Source of the DNA: Pseudomonas marginalis
Lineage (GTDB): Bacteria > Pseudomonadota > Gammaproteobacteria > Pseudomonadales > Pseudomonadaceae
Direction of reading: 5' to 3'
Length of the DNA stretch: 64,000 nucleotides
Assembly: GCF_008692035.1 (NCBI RefSeq)
Contig: NZ_VTFG01000002.1
Location: 1,178,001-1,242,000, forward strand
Notes under the pieces: generated by a model
Databases searched by the model: none
The model's input: only the letters and a program-made list of their open reading frames with translations
Told to the model about the DNA's origin: nothing
Program-made: the position numbers and the translations under genes
Part shown: positions 17,200 through 26,194 of the stretch, one piece after another
Position numbering within the stretch: the first letter of the stretch is position 1
Layout of the letters: every line of letters begins with the position of its first letter

Positions 17200-17517
17200 A
17201 TGGACAATCCTTTTCAGATCATCACCGACACCTTCACCCCAAAATACCGTGTCAACCTGAGCATCCAACGGCTCGACGGCAGCATCATGCTCACCCTCTC
17301 GGACGAGACGGGCGTAGTGGCCAAACGCATGATCAGCGCCGAACAACGCAACGACCCGCAACGGCTCAAACGCCTGGTGCAAAGCATTCAATTCGGCATC
17401 GCCATCGAGCAGGGCCACAGCGCCATGGAGATCCTGGCGGTGATGACGGACGGCGACAGCCACAAACTGCTGCAGCGGCCACCGGCCCGCGCCCTGCCCT
17501 TCAGCGTCGGGCTTTAA
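17200..17517 (+). CDS. DUF3509 domain protein
   Basis: This 105-residue cytoplasmic protein matches the DUF3509 family of pseudomonads. The visible pattern is a beta-rich first half (YRVNLSIQRLDGSIMLTLSDE) and a helix with KRLVQSIQFGIAIEQGH. No catalytic motif or membrane segment is visible and the family has no known function. It stands alone; the stop overlaps by 4 bases the end of the convergent psiE gene. I cannot suggest a role beyond general association with pseudomonad genomes. Confidence 0.75.
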   Translation: MDNPFQIITDTFTPKYRVNLSIQRLDGSIMLTLSDETGVVAKRMISAEQRNDPQRLKRLVQSIQFGIAIEQGHSAMEILAVMTDGDSHKLLQRPPARALPFSVGL

Positions 17518-18002
17518 AGCTCACCCTTCTCGGTCTCCAGGCTCGCCTCGCCCTTGCGACGCGGGCCTTCGACCTTCACCGACGGGAACGCCGACGACGC
17601 GTAGCGCACCACCAGAATCGCAAACGCCAGCAGCAGAATCCCGCCGCACAGGTAGATGATGCCGAGGTCGGGCGGATTGTGGTGGGACACGTTGGAGATC
17701 AACAGGCGCGTCAGCGCGGTGATCGCCACGTAGATCAGGAAGCGCACCGGCATGTGGTTGGTCTTGAAATAAATCCCGACCATCGCGCCCAATTCCAGGT
17801 AGATGAACAGCAGCAGGATGTCGTCGATCTTGATGTGCCCGTTCTCCAGCATCCCCAGGAATTCCATCACCGCAGCCCAGGCGGTCACCGCACCGATGGC
17901 GAACAACGCCAGGTAATGGAACGACTCGACAAACAGGTTACCCAGGGACTCGGCCAGCCCATGGACTTGATGGCGCAGCTTTTCGGCCCAATTAAATTTC
18001 AC
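17514..18002 (-). CDS. psiE: PsiE family phosphate-starvation-inducible membrane protein
   Basis: This 162-residue inner-membrane protein has four hydrophobic segments (about residues 27-48, 62-80, 85-105 and 113-132). It carries the family stretch IKIDDILLLFIYLELGAM. PsiE genes are induced by phosphate starvation in E. coli, but the protein's activity is unknown. I see no clear Pho box upstream, so regulation here is open. It is divergent from yebG, with 248 bases between them. Confidence 0.88.
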   Translation of the reverse strand: MKFNWAEKLRHQVHGLAESLGNLFVESFHYLALFAIGAVTAWAAVMEFLGMLENGHIKIDDILLLFIYLELGAMVGIYFKTNHMPVRFLIYVAITALTRLLISNVSHHNPPDLGIIYLCGGILLLAFAILVVRYASSAFPSVKVEGPRRKGEASLETEKGEL

Positions 18003-18191
18003 GATGGTGCTTCCTTAGGTCGGTTCGACCGGATAATGCGGGTTGGACGTGACGGTTGTTCTGCATGCAGAAAAAAGGCCAGAGGCGGGTATAAGATGAT
18101 GGCGGGGTGACATGAGGCACGCCTGGCCTGTATTTACGGGCTACATTAAAAAACTGCTACCCAAACCCCACGGTTTGGCTTACCCTTTTCG

Positions 18192-18207
18192 CTGTATATA
18201 AATACAG
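18192..18207. promoter_or_regulatory. LexA (SOS) box upstream of yebG
   Basis: CTGTATATAAATACAG matches the gammaproteobacterial LexA consensus CTGTN8ACAG with an AT-rich core. It is 43 bases before the yebG ATG, which is an SOS gene in E. coli, so the site and gene support each other. Confidence 0.92.
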
Positions 18208-18250
18208 TAGTCGCAAAAGACAACTATCGTGAAGGCATGTGAGGTGGTGA

Positions 18251-18511
18251 ATGGCCGTCGAAGTGGTATACCGCAGCAGCCGAGATCTGGAGCGTTTGTT
18301 CATGGATAAAGCCGAAGCTGACCGTCATGACAAGATGCTTGAACTCGCTGAGTTGCTCGCAGAAGTGTTGCAAAAAGCCGTGCCGTCCCTGAGCGAGCAG
18401 CAGGTGGAGGAAGCCGGGATCTACATGGCGAAGAATCGCGATGTGTTTGCCAAGGCGTTCAAGAGCCAACCGGATGCATTGTCCGAGTTGCTGAACGCAC
18501 CGGCGGAATAA
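18251..18511 (+). CDS. yebG: YebG, SOS-induced protein
   Basis: This 86-residue protein matches the YebG family (MAVEVVYRSSRDLERLFMDK). The fold is probably one beta strand with two or three helices; no enzymatic motif is present. In E. coli it is a LexA-regulated damage-inducible gene of unclear function. A near-perfect LexA box upstream shows the same control here. It is monocistronic, with a strong terminator 14 bases past the stop. Confidence 0.93.
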   Translation: MAVEVVYRSSRDLERLFMDKAEADRHDKMLELAELLAEVLQKAVPSLSEQQVEEAGIYMAKNRDVFAKAFKSQPDALSELLNAPAE

Positions 18512-18524
18512 GCCCGAATTGAAC

Positions 18525-18555
18525 AGGCCCTGAGTCGATGATTCAGGGCCTTTTT
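18525..18555. terminator. Terminator between yebG and the leucine dehydrogenase-like gene
   Basis: The stem AGGCCCTGA/TCAGGGCCT is followed by TTTTT on the plus strand. It fits termination of yebG and may also serve the convergent gene. Confidence 0.88.
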
Positions 18556-18560
18556 AATGC

Positions 18561-19580
18561 CTATTTGTAGAGCAGGCGCTCGGCCAGCTCGTCCGCGACC
18601 CGTGCGGGTGAGCGTTTTTCGGCCTGGGCGTGGGCGAAGATTTCAGTCAGGCGCGTGCCGATGTTGGACAGGTGCGCGGTGATGGTCGGCAGTTCGGCAC
18701 CGCTGTGCTTGAGGGCGACGTAGATCAGGCCGCCGGAGTTGATCACGTAGTCCGGGGCGTAGAGGATGCCGCGGCCTTCGAGTTGGTCGGCCACTTGCAG
18801 GTTGGTCAGTTGCGCACTGGCGGAACCGGCGACGGCGGCGCAGCGGAGCTGGCCGACGCTCTGGCGGTTGAACACGGCGCCCAGGCCGCAGGGCGCGAGG
18901 ATGTCGCACGGGGTGCTGAGCAAGGCGTCGTTGGCGATAGGGTGCGCGCCGAGCTGTTCCATGGCCAGCTGCACCTTGCCGTGGTCGATGTCGCTGACCA
19001 ACAGTTCGGCGCCGGCGGCGTGCAGTTGTTCGGCCAGGGCGAAGCCCACGTTGCCCAGGCCCTGGATAGCTACGCGCAAGCCTTCGAGGTTGTCGCTGCC
19101 CAGGCGGGCCATGGCGGTGGTGCGGATACCCGCGAACACGCCCATGGCGGCATGGGGCGAGGGGTCGCCGGCGGCGGTGGTGCTGGTAACGAAGCGAGTG
19201 TGCTGGGCGATGCAGTCCATGTCGGCGACCGAGGTACCGCTGTCGGTGGCGGTGATGTAGCGACCGTCGAGTTGCTCGATGCAACGACCAAAGGCTTCAA
19301 ACAGCGCCGCACGGTTTTCCACATGGGCGGGGCGCAGGATCACCGCCGTCCCGCCCCCCACCGGCAACCCGGCCAGGGCGGCCTTGTAGCTCATGCCTTG
19401 GGCCAGGCGCGCGGCGTCCGCCACGGCGCTTTCATCGTCGGGGTAGGCAAGGTAGCGACAACCACCCAGGGCAGGGCCCAGGCGGCTGTTATGGATGGCT
19501 ATGACCGCCTTCAACCCCGTCACCGGGTCGATGCTCAGGTGCAGCGATTCAAGGCGGGTGCTGTGCATGAGAGCAAACAT
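18561..19580 (-). CDS. ldh: Leucine dehydrogenase-like protein with altered active site
   Basis: This 339-residue protein matches the Glu/Leu/Phe/Val dehydrogenase family, which deaminates branched-chain amino acids with NAD. Seen are the substrate-side lysine Lys66 (QGMSYKAALAG), the Rossmann motif QGLGNVG at about residues 169-175 and the loop YAPDYVINSGG. The glycine-rich block that in family enzymes reads GGGK reads GGGT here (Thr78). In Bacillus leucine dehydrogenase that lysine (Lys80) is the catalytic residue. The codon is ACG, one base from AAG. The enzyme may be inactive, changed in function, or the base may be a sequencing error. It stands alone, convergent with yebG. Confidence 0.88.
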   Translation of the reverse strand: MFALMHSTRLESLHLSIDPVTGLKAVIAIHNSRLGPALGGCRYLAYPDDESAVADAARLAQGMSYKAALAGLPVGGGTAVILRPAHVENRAALFEAFGRCIEQLDGRYITATDSGTSVADMDCIAQHTRFVTSTTAAGDPSPHAAMGVFAGIRTTAMARLGSDNLEGLRVAIQGLGNVGFALAEQLHAAGAELLVSDIDHGKVQLAMEQLGAHPIANDALLSTPCDILAPCGLGAVFNRQSVGQLRCAAVAGSASAQLTNLQVADQLEGRGILYAPDYVINSGGLIYVALKHSGAELPTITAHLSNIGTRLTEIFAHAQAEKRSPARVADELAERLLYK

Positions 19581-19765
19581 CGTCGAGCTCCCGAATCACT
19601 TCTTGTGTCGCCAAGTATAGGCTTGCGGCAGAAAACTGCCGAAGTGCGCTGGAATAAGCCGTCCGGTTTTGTAGGTCTTGTGACATAAGCGGATAGGATA
19701 TTTCTTAAGCCACTGGACGAAAATTCCCAGCAAGGCTAAAACGGGGGCATTCGCCGGAGAATGCA

Positions 19766-20569
19766 ATGAATCCCCGTCACGCTTTTTTCGCCTGCCTGGA
19801 ACGTTCGCCCCCCGCGCTGTTTGAAGCCGCGCTGTGGATCGCCGCCGAGCATGACCCGGCGGTGCAACCGGCGTTGATCATGCAGGACCTGAAATTGCTC
19901 GAGCAACAGGTCAGCCTGGGCATGCCCCTGCTGCCAGCGGATGAACTGGGCCAACCCTTGCTGCGAGGTATGAATGACCTCGGCTTCGCCCAGGATGATT
20001 TCACCCCGCTGCGCCCCGCCGCCGCCCTGCTGGACAAGGTGTTGCAACGCAAACGCGGGCAACCCCTGGCCATGGGGTTGATTGCCATGGAGCTGGCGCG
20101 ACGCCTGGGCATTCCCATGGTCGGCGTCAACTTCCCCGGCCACTTCCTGCTGCGGGTGCCCGGTGCCGATCACTTGCTGGACCCTTGCGGCGGGCGACGC
20201 CTGTACCCCAACGACTGCCGCGAGCTGCTGCAACGCCAGTATGGTCCCAACCTCAAGTTGCAGGCCGATCACCTGCACACCGCCGAACCCCGTTCGATCC
20301 TGCAACGGTTGTCCCGCAACCTGCGCCAGTTGCACCTGGCCAATGACAACCCCCTGGCCGCGCTGATCGACGCCGAACGCGTGCTGGAACTGGGCAATGC
20401 CAGCGCTGCCGATTACCTCGCGCGGGCCAGCCTGTATCAACGCCTGGACTGCCCCAACGCCGAGCGCTTCGACCTGGAACACGCGTTGATGCTCAGCGAA
20501 GACCCGATCCAACGCCTGCGCCTGACTGAACGCCTGGGGCACCTGCCACCCAACTCCGTGGTGCATTGA
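19766..20569 (+). CDS. SirB1 family protein (transglutaminase-like plus TPR)
   Basis: This 267-residue protein has a transglutaminase-like N-terminal domain. The segment QPLAMGLIAMELARRLGIPMVGVNFPGHFLLR is the family core, with His in GHFLLR and a later Asp-Pro-Cys-Gly. A short TPR-like C-terminal part (residues 205-260) follows. E. coli YchA/SirB1 is the nearest named relative; its function is unknown. The usual catalytic cysteine of true transglutaminases is not evident. It is alone between the divergent leucine dehydrogenase-like gene and a fragment of a REP element. Confidence 0.85.
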   Translation: MNPRHAFFACLERSPPALFEAALWIAAEHDPAVQPALIMQDLKLLEQQVSLGMPLLPADELGQPLLRGMNDLGFAQDDFTPLRPAAALLDKVLQRKRGQPLAMGLIAMELARRLGIPMVGVNFPGHFLLRVPGADHLLDPCGGRRLYPNDCRELLQRQYGPNLKLQADHLHTAEPRSILQRLSRNLRQLHLANDNPLAALIDAERVLELGNASAADYLARASLYQRLDCPNAERFDLEHALMLSEDPIQRLRLTERLGHLPPNSVVH

Positions 20570-20597
20570 ACCCACTGCTCTCAAGCGCCTATTTCCC

Positions 20598-20615
20598 TGT
20601 GGCAAGCGGGCTTAT
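20598..20615. repeat. Partial REP-like element
   Basis: TGTGGCAAGCGGGCTTAT resembles the first arm of the second REP type in this window (27697-27830), without a partner arm. It is probably a decayed or truncated copy. Confidence 0.35.
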
Positions 20616-20648
20616 GTGGTGATCCTGCTCGATGTAGATGCAACATCT

Positions 20649-22019
20649 TCAGTGATTGGCCGGCACCTTGAGGATATCGCCATGCAAAGGGCTCTTCGGC
20701 GCGTCAGTCGCGGGCGAGCGCACTTGAATGATCAACAACGCCGCGATCACCGCCGGAATCGCGCAGAAGAAGAAAATCTGCTGCACCGGAATATGCATCG
20801 CCAGCAGCATGCTGCCCAGCAACGGGCCCAGGATTGAGCCGAAGCGCCCTACACCCAATGCCCAACCCGTACCGGTGGCGCGTACATGCGCCGGATAAAA
20901 ATTGCTGGCGAAAGCATTAAGGGTCAGTTGCCCGCCGATGATGCAAAACCCGGCGGCAAACACACAGGCCACCAGATAGCGCGGATTGTCGTGGTTCAGC
21001 CCCAGCAGCACGGTACACACCGCCGCTGCCGCCAGCACGCCGGACAACAGCCGCACCTTGTGCTTCAATCGATCGGCAAACCAGGCCATGCCGATGGCCC
21101 CCAAGGTGCCGGCGAACAGGAACATTGAGGTCACCAGGTTGGCTTCACTCAACGCCAGGCCACTTTCCAGCAGCAGCGACGGCAACCAGCTGATCATGAA
21201 ATACAGCAGGATCAGGCTGACAAAGAAGGTCGCCCAGATCAGCACGGTCGGGCGTGCATAGCCATGGCGAAACAGCTCCACCACCGTCAACGGGCTGCCC
21301 TGCTCGCGGCGGTTTTCGTCCTCGCCCGCCAGCGGCGCACGCCACCCGGGCAACATGCGCGCGGTGACCTTATGCAAGCGTGCATACGGCGGCGCATCGC
21401 GCAGCAGGCGCGGCAGGGATTCCGGCAGCAGCCACACCAGGAAAGGGAACAGCAGCAACGGCGTCACGCCGCCGGCAAGAAACACCGCCTGCCAGCCAAA
21501 GCCGTCGATAAATCCTGCGGCCACAAACCCACCGGCTGCGCCGCCGAACGAAAAGCCGCACGCCGCCAACGTCACCATCAAGGTGCGCAAGCGTGGCGGG
21601 GAATAGTCCGACATCAACGCCATGGCACTGGGCATCGCGCCGCCCATGCCGATACCGCAGATAAAGCGCGCCGCCATCAGCGTGGTCAGCGAGCTGGCGA
21701 AGACCATCAACACCGTGAGGCTGGCGTAGATCAGCACGCAGCCCAGCAGGATGCGGCGAACGCCAAAGCGGTCGGCCAGGGGTGTCACCAGCAACGAGCC
21801 CAAGGTCAGCCCCAGCAGGTTGGCACTGAACACCGGTCCGAACGCGGCCTTTTCCAGCCCCCAATCCGACGCCAGCGCCGGTACCACATAACCCAGCACC
21901 TGGGCATCGTAGCCATCGGTTACCAGCAACAAGGCCAGCAACAGGAGAATCAACCACTGGTAGCGCGACACCGGACGGGCATCGAGTGCCGCGCGAAAGC
22001 TGGCAATCTGATTGTGCAT
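20649..22019 (-). CDS. MFS transporter, aromatic acid:H+ symporter type
   Basis: This permease has 456 residues and 12 hydrophobic helices. It carries the AAHS-type first-helix motif (LLLLALLLVTDGYDAQVLGYVVPAL, with the DGYD acids) and the loop motif PLADRFGVRRIL. It follows the maiA gene by 49 bases in the homogentisate operon, so it likely imports homogentisate or a related aromatic acid such as a hydroxyphenylacetate. The start at 22019 is chosen from the family-like beginning MHNQIASFRAALDARPVSRYQ; the frame upstream contains the intergenic region. The exact substrate is inferred. Confidence 0.88.
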   Translation of the reverse strand: MHNQIASFRAALDARPVSRYQWLILLLLALLLVTDGYDAQVLGYVVPALASDWGLEKAAFGPVFSANLLGLTLGSLLVTPLADRFGVRRILLGCVLIYASLTVLMVFASSLTTLMAARFICGIGMGGAMPSAMALMSDYSPPRLRTLMVTLAACGFSFGGAAGGFVAAGFIDGFGWQAVFLAGGVTPLLLFPFLVWLLPESLPRLLRDAPPYARLHKVTARMLPGWRAPLAGEDENRREQGSPLTVVELFRHGYARPTVLIWATFFVSLILLYFMISWLPSLLLESGLALSEANLVTSMFLFAGTLGAIGMAWFADRLKHKVRLLSGVLAAAAVCTVLLGLNHDNPRYLVACVFAAGFCIIGGQLTLNAFASNFYPAHVRATGTGWALGVGRFGSILGPLLGSMLLAMHIPVQQIFFFCAIPAVIAALLIIQVRSPATDAPKSPLHGDILKVPANH

Positions 22020-22068
22020 CGCAAGGTACCTGTTTTTATTATTGTGCTCACGCTCTGCGCGGGCACGA

Positions 22069-22707
22069 TCACTCAGGAGTGTCGGGTTGATTGGCAGGAT
22101 GGGCCTGGATAAATGCCGGATGCTGCGCCGCCAACGCCGCCACCCGGCCAATGCGTGGATACGCCCCCAACGGCACCTTGAAGCGCTCCGCCGCATACAA
22201 TTGGGGAATCAGGAAGGCATCGGCCATCCCCGGCTGCTCGCCGAAGCAATAGCCCTTATCGCCAATCAACTGTTCCACCGCCCCCAGCCCCTGGCTGATC
22301 CAATGCCCGATCCACTCCAGCACCTGCGCCTCGTCATGTCCCCACTGACGCAACAGGTTCTGGGTGCTGGAGTTGTGCAATGGGTGAATATCGCAGCCGA
22401 TGATCGACGCCACTGCGCGCTCATGGGCACGGGTGGCCATGTCCTTGGAAAGCAGCGGCACCTGTGGATAACGTTCGTCCAGGTATTCAATGATCGCCGC
22501 GGACTGAATCAGCAGCTCGCCGTCATCGGTGCGCAAGGCCGGCACACGACCTTGGGGGTTGATGGCCAGGTATTCGGGCTGGCGATTGGCGCCACCCGCC
22601 GGCACCAGCAGGTTGACGGGCACCGCAGTGAAATCCAGGCCCTTGAGCGCAAGGGCGATGCGAACCCGGTAGGACGCCGTAGAGCGGTAGTAGGTATAGA
22701 GTTCCAT
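22069..22707 (-). CDS. maiA: Maleylacetoacetate isomerase
   Basis: This 212-residue zeta-class glutathione transferase uses glutathione to convert maleylacetoacetate to fumarylacetoacetate in tyrosine and phenylalanine breakdown. The N-terminal MELYTYYRSTASYRVRIALALKG resembles the zeta signature, here with STAS in place of SSCS, so the cysteine is absent but the serines remain. The C-terminal half is the helical GST domain. It lies 12 bases after fahA and before the transporter gene, in the hmgA-fahA-maiA order known from pseudomonads. Confidence 0.93.
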   Translation of the reverse strand: MELYTYYRSTASYRVRIALALKGLDFTAVPVNLLVPAGGANRQPEYLAINPQGRVPALRTDDGELLIQSAAIIEYLDERYPQVPLLSKDMATRAHERAVASIIGCDIHPLHNSSTQNLLRQWGHDEAQVLEWIGHWISQGLGAVEQLIGDKGYCFGEQPGMADAFLIPQLYAAERFKVPLGAYPRIGRVAALAAQHPAFIQAHPANQPDTPE

Positions 22708-22719
22708 CGCCCTGCCCTC

Positions 22720-24006
22720 CTAGCGCGCCGCGACCACGGTGCCACGGCATTCGCCGAAGCCGATGCAGGCGAAGCCTTCACGGTTGCAACGGGCGCGCAG
22801 GATGACCTCGTCACCGTCCTCAAGGAACCTGCGCACTTCGCCGGAAGGCAGTTCGATGACCTTCTTGCCGCCTTCGGTCATCTCCAGCAGGCTGCCGAAC
22901 TGCCCGGCTTCAGGGCCGGACAAGGTGCCCGAACCAAACAGGTCACCGGCCTGCAGTTGGCAGCCGTTGACGCTGTGGTGCGCCACCAATTGCGCGACGG
23001 TCCAGTACATATGCAGGCTGTTGCTCAGGGCCACGCGATGGGCCGGCAGGTTCTGTTCGCGCATGGCGGCGGTGGTCAACAGCACCTCAAGCTCGATATC
23101 CAAGGCGCCAGCGGCCTGGTCACGCTTATCCAGCAGGTACGGCAGTGGCTGCGGATCGCCTTCGGGCCGCGCCGGCTGGGCTTTGCGGAACGGTTCCAGG
23201 GCTTCGGCCGTGACCACCCACGGTGAAATGCTGGTGATAAAGCTCTTCGACAGGAACGGCCCCAGCGGCTGGTATTCCCAGGCCTGGATGTCCCGCGCCG
23301 ACCAATCATTGAGCAGGCAGAAACCGGCGATATGCTCGGCCGCATCGCCAATGGCAATCGAGTCGCCCATGGCATTGCCCTGGCCGATCCAGATGCCCAG
23401 TTCCAGCTCATAGTCCAGGCGTGCGCAGGGGCCGAAGGTTGGTTCGGTCTGGCCAGCCGGCAAGGTCTGGCCTTTGGGGCGACGGACGTCGGCACCCGAG
23501 GGGCGAATGGTCGAGGCGCGGCCGTGATAACCGATCGGCACGTACTTGTAGTTCGGCAGCAGCGGGTTATCCGGGCGGAACAGTTTGCCGACGTTTTGCG
23601 CGTGCTCGATGCCGACGTAGAAGTCGGTGTAGTCGTTGATCTTCGCCGGCAGGTGCATCTGGCAATCGGCGGCGCGGTGCAGCACCTGCGCTTCACGGGC
23701 CTGCAGCCTGCTGCCCTCGGCAAGCAGTTCCAGCAGGCGCTCGCGCAAGGCCACGCGCGGGCCACGGCCCAGCTCGAAAAAGGCGTTCAGCTGGCCGCCC
23801 GCAGTCGCGTCAACGGCGCGGCGGGCTTCGCCCTCAAACTCATCCAGGGCGGCGTGCAGGTCGAGGATCGCGTCGCCAATCGCCACGCCACTGCGCGGGG
23901 CCGAGCCGTTGATGCTGAACACGCCCAGCGGCAGGTTTTGCAGGGGGAAATCGCGGTGACCATTGGCGGAGGCTACCCAACTGCGGGTAAGGGTTGGCTG
24001 CGTCAT
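22720..24006 (-). CDS. fahA: Fumarylacetoacetase
   Basis: This 428-residue enzyme hydrolyses fumarylacetoacetate to fumarate and acetoacetate, the last step of homogentisate breakdown. It has an N-terminal domain (residues 1-115) and the catalytic FAH domain. Metal and catalytic residues are visible in DFYVGIEHAQNVG (Asp, His), in LDYELELGIWIG (the Glu pair) and in LLNDWSARDIQAWEYQPLGPF. The sequence is complete and of typical length. It starts only 3 bases after the hmgA stop and precedes maiA by 12 bases, so the three genes are surely one transcript. Confidence 0.96.
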   Translation of the reverse strand: MTQPTLTRSWVASANGHRDFPLQNLPLGVFSINGSAPRSGVAIGDAILDLHAALDEFEGEARRAVDATAGGQLNAFFELGRGPRVALRERLLELLAEGSRLQAREAQVLHRAADCQMHLPAKINDYTDFYVGIEHAQNVGKLFRPDNPLLPNYKYVPIGYHGRASTIRPSGADVRRPKGQTLPAGQTEPTFGPCARLDYELELGIWIGQGNAMGDSIAIGDAAEHIAGFCLLNDWSARDIQAWEYQPLGPFLSKSFITSISPWVVTAEALEPFRKAQPARPEGDPQPLPYLLDKRDQAAGALDIELEVLLTTAAMREQNLPAHRVALSNSLHMYWTVAQLVAHHSVNGCQLQAGDLFGSGTLSGPEAGQFGSLLEMTEGGKKVIELPSGEVRRFLEDGDEVILRARCNREGFACIGFGECRGTVVAAR

Positions 24007-24009
24007 GGG

Positions 24010-25293
24010 TTATCTCCGGTTCGGGTTGAAGGTGACGGGCAACGAGGCCCAGCACGCGTCATAGGAAGGTTGCAGTTGCGGGCACTCCAGGGCGAACTGA
24101 GTAGGACGCAGCACTTGGCTGGTCTCGAACATGAAGGCCATGGTGTTATCGATCTTGTGCGGTGCCAGGTCGACGTTGATGGCCTTGGTGCAGGTCTCGC
24201 CGTCCGGGCCGTGGGCGCTCATGCAACTGTGCAGCGACGCGCCGCCGGGCAGGAAGCCTTCGGCCTTGGCATCGTAGGCGCCCTGGATCAGGCCCATGTA
24301 TTCGTTCATCAGGTTGCGGTGGAACCACGGCGGACGGAAAGTGTTCTCGGCCACCATCCAGCGCGGCGGGAAGATCACGAAGTCGAGGTTGGCCAGGCCG
24401 TGCACGCTGGTGGGCGAGGTCAATACGGTGAAGATCGACGGATCGGGGTGATCGAAGCTCACGGTGCCAAGGGTGTTGAAGCGGCGCAGGTCGTATTTGT
24501 ACGGCACGTTATTGCCGTGCCAGGCCACCACGTTCAGCGGTGAATGGTCCAGCTCACAGGCCCACAGTTCACCGAGGAATTTCTGCACCAGCGTGGTCGG
24601 TTGCCTGAGGTCTTCGTAGTGGGCCACCGGGGTGAGGAAGTCACGCGGATTGGCCAGGCCGTTGCTGCCGATAGGCCCCAGGTCCGGCAGGCGCAGGGGC
24701 GCGCCGTGGTTTTCGGCGACGTAACCGCGCGCCTGTGCATCCAGCAGCTCGACACGAAATTTGAGGCCACGGGGCAACACCACAATGTCCAGCGGCTCGA
24801 CGTCCAGCACCCCCAGTTCGGTGGCGATGCGCAGGCGGCCCTGCTCGGGGACGATCAACAGCTCGCCGTCGGCATTGAAGAACACGCGGTCCATGGAGCG
24901 ATTAGCGCAGTAGTTATAGATGCTGATGCCCGAGGGTTTTTCCGACCCGGCGTTGGCTACCATGCCGACCAGGCCGTCGATAAAGTCTGTCGGCTCACTC
25001 GGAATATCCAACGGGTTCCAACGCAAGCGATTGGGCGTCACCGCGCCCAACGGACCGCCGGCCAGCTGCCGCTCCAGCTTGATAAACGCGGGGTGATTGG
25101 CCGATGGCTGGATGCGGTACAGCCAGGTGCGGCGGGCTTCGCTGCGTACCATGGTGAAGGCGGTGCCGGAAAACAGCTCGGTATACAGCCCGTAGGGGGC
25201 TTTTTGCGGGGAGTTCTGGCCGACCGGCAAGGCGCCGGGCAGGGCTTCGCTGGCGAATTCATTGCCGAAGCCCGACAGGTATTCGAGGTTCAT
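24010..25293 (-). CDS. hmgA: Homogentisate 1,2-dioxygenase
   Basis: This 427-residue non-heme iron enzyme opens the homogentisate ring to give maleylacetoacetate. The start MNLEYLSGFGNEFASEALPGALP is typical. The C-terminal cupin-like region has the expected iron ligands, with His and Glu in the FRPPWFHRNLMNEYMG region and His in SAHGPDGETC. It is the first gene of the operon; its upstream gap carries a 17-bp palindrome and the divergent iclR-type gene. Loss of this gene in pseudomonads gives brown pyomelanin, a known phenotype of the family. Confidence 0.97.
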   Translation of the reverse strand: MNLEYLSGFGNEFASEALPGALPVGQNSPQKAPYGLYTELFSGTAFTMVRSEARRTWLYRIQPSANHPAFIKLERQLAGGPLGAVTPNRLRWNPLDIPSEPTDFIDGLVGMVANAGSEKPSGISIYNYCANRSMDRVFFNADGELLIVPEQGRLRIATELGVLDVEPLDIVVLPRGLKFRVELLDAQARGYVAENHGAPLRLPDLGPIGSNGLANPRDFLTPVAHYEDLRQPTTLVQKFLGELWACELDHSPLNVVAWHGNNVPYKYDLRRFNTLGTVSFDHPDPSIFTVLTSPTSVHGLANLDFVIFPPRWMVAENTFRPPWFHRNLMNEYMGLIQGAYDAKAEGFLPGGASLHSCMSAHGPDGETCTKAINVDLAPHKIDNTMAFMFETSQVLRPTQFALECPQLQPSYDACWASLPVTFNPNRR

Positions 25294-25333
25294 GGATCAT
25301 CCTCAGGGCGGAAGTTGTTTTTATCGTAATCCA

Positions 25334-25350
25334 GTTACGCATAACGTAAT
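25334..25350. promoter_or_regulatory. Probable HmgR operator
   Basis: The 17-bp site has a perfect inverted repeat TTACG-CATAA-CGTAA. It sits 41 bases before the hmgA start in the gap shared with the IclR-type gene. In P. putida the homogentisate regulator is known to bind a 17-bp palindrome here. Confidence 0.7.
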
Positions 25351-25413
25351 TTGATCACTATCGACCGTCAAGCTATAAAGACGCCCATTCATCTCTCGGA
25401 TTCTCGCCCCTCC

Positions 25414-26193
25414 ATGGAAAAGCCCCGCGACACCGGTAAACAGAAAGTCCACTCGGCCGAAGTGGGCACCGATATCCTCAAGGCCCTGGCCGAACTGTCG
25501 CCCTCCACGTCGTTGTCGCGGCTGGCCGACCACGTGCAGATGCCGGCGAGCAAGGTGCACCGTTATTTACAGGCGCTGATCGCCTCGGGTTTTGCCGAAC
25601 AGAACGCCGCCACCAACCATTACGGCCTGGGACGCGAGGCGTTGCGCGTGGGCCTGGCCGCGCTGGGCAGCATGGACGTGCTGAAAGTCGGCGCGATGCC
25701 CCTGGCAGAGCTGCGCGACGAGTTGAATGAAACCTGCTTCCTGGCGGTATGGGGCAACCAGGGCGCGACGGTGGTGCAGATCGAACCGGCCGTGCGCGCC
25801 GTGACAGTGGTGACGCAATTGGGTTCGGTGTTGCCCCTGCTCAGTTCATCCACCGGGTTGGTGTTCAGTGCCTTCCTGCCGTCGCGGGAAACCGTCGAGT
25901 TGCGTGAGCGTGAAATCCAGGCCGGCACCGCCCATGCCCTCGCCGACGACCAGGCTTACGCCACCACCTGCGAACAAATCCGCAACCGTGGCCTGCACTT
26001 TGTGCATGGCCTGCTGATGCCGGGGGTGGATGCGCTGTCGGCACCGGTATTCAACGCGGTCGGGCACGTGGCGGCGGTGATGACCGTGGTCGGCCCCACC
26101 TCGCTGTTCCACGCCGACGAAGATGGCCCGGCGGCGCAACGCTTGCTGGCGGCGACCCGAGCCGTGAGTTGGCGGATGGGTTACCAGCCCTGA
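25414..26193 (+). CDS. hmgR: IclR-family regulator of homogentisate genes
   Basis: This regulator of 259 residues has an N-terminal winged helix (DILKALAELSPSTSLSRLADHVQMPASKVHRYL, residues 20-53) and a C-terminal IclR effector domain. By position, divergent from hmgA, it matches HmgR, which represses hmgABC and is released by homogentisate. The ATG at 25414 is chosen from the typical lead length; an upstream ATG at 25351 would run through part of the promoter. It ends directly before the convergent dacB gene. Confidence 0.85.
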   Translation: MEKPRDTGKQKVHSAEVGTDILKALAELSPSTSLSRLADHVQMPASKVHRYLQALIASGFAEQNAATNHYGLGREALRVGLAALGSMDVLKVGAMPLAELRDELNETCFLAVWGNQGATVVQIEPAVRAVTVVTQLGSVLPLLSSSTGLVFSAFLPSRETVELREREIQAGTAHALADDQAYATTCEQIRNRGLHFVHGLLMPGVDALSAPVFNAVGHVAAVMTVVGPTSLFHADEDGPAAQRLLAATRAVSWRMGYQP

Positions 26194-26194
26194 A

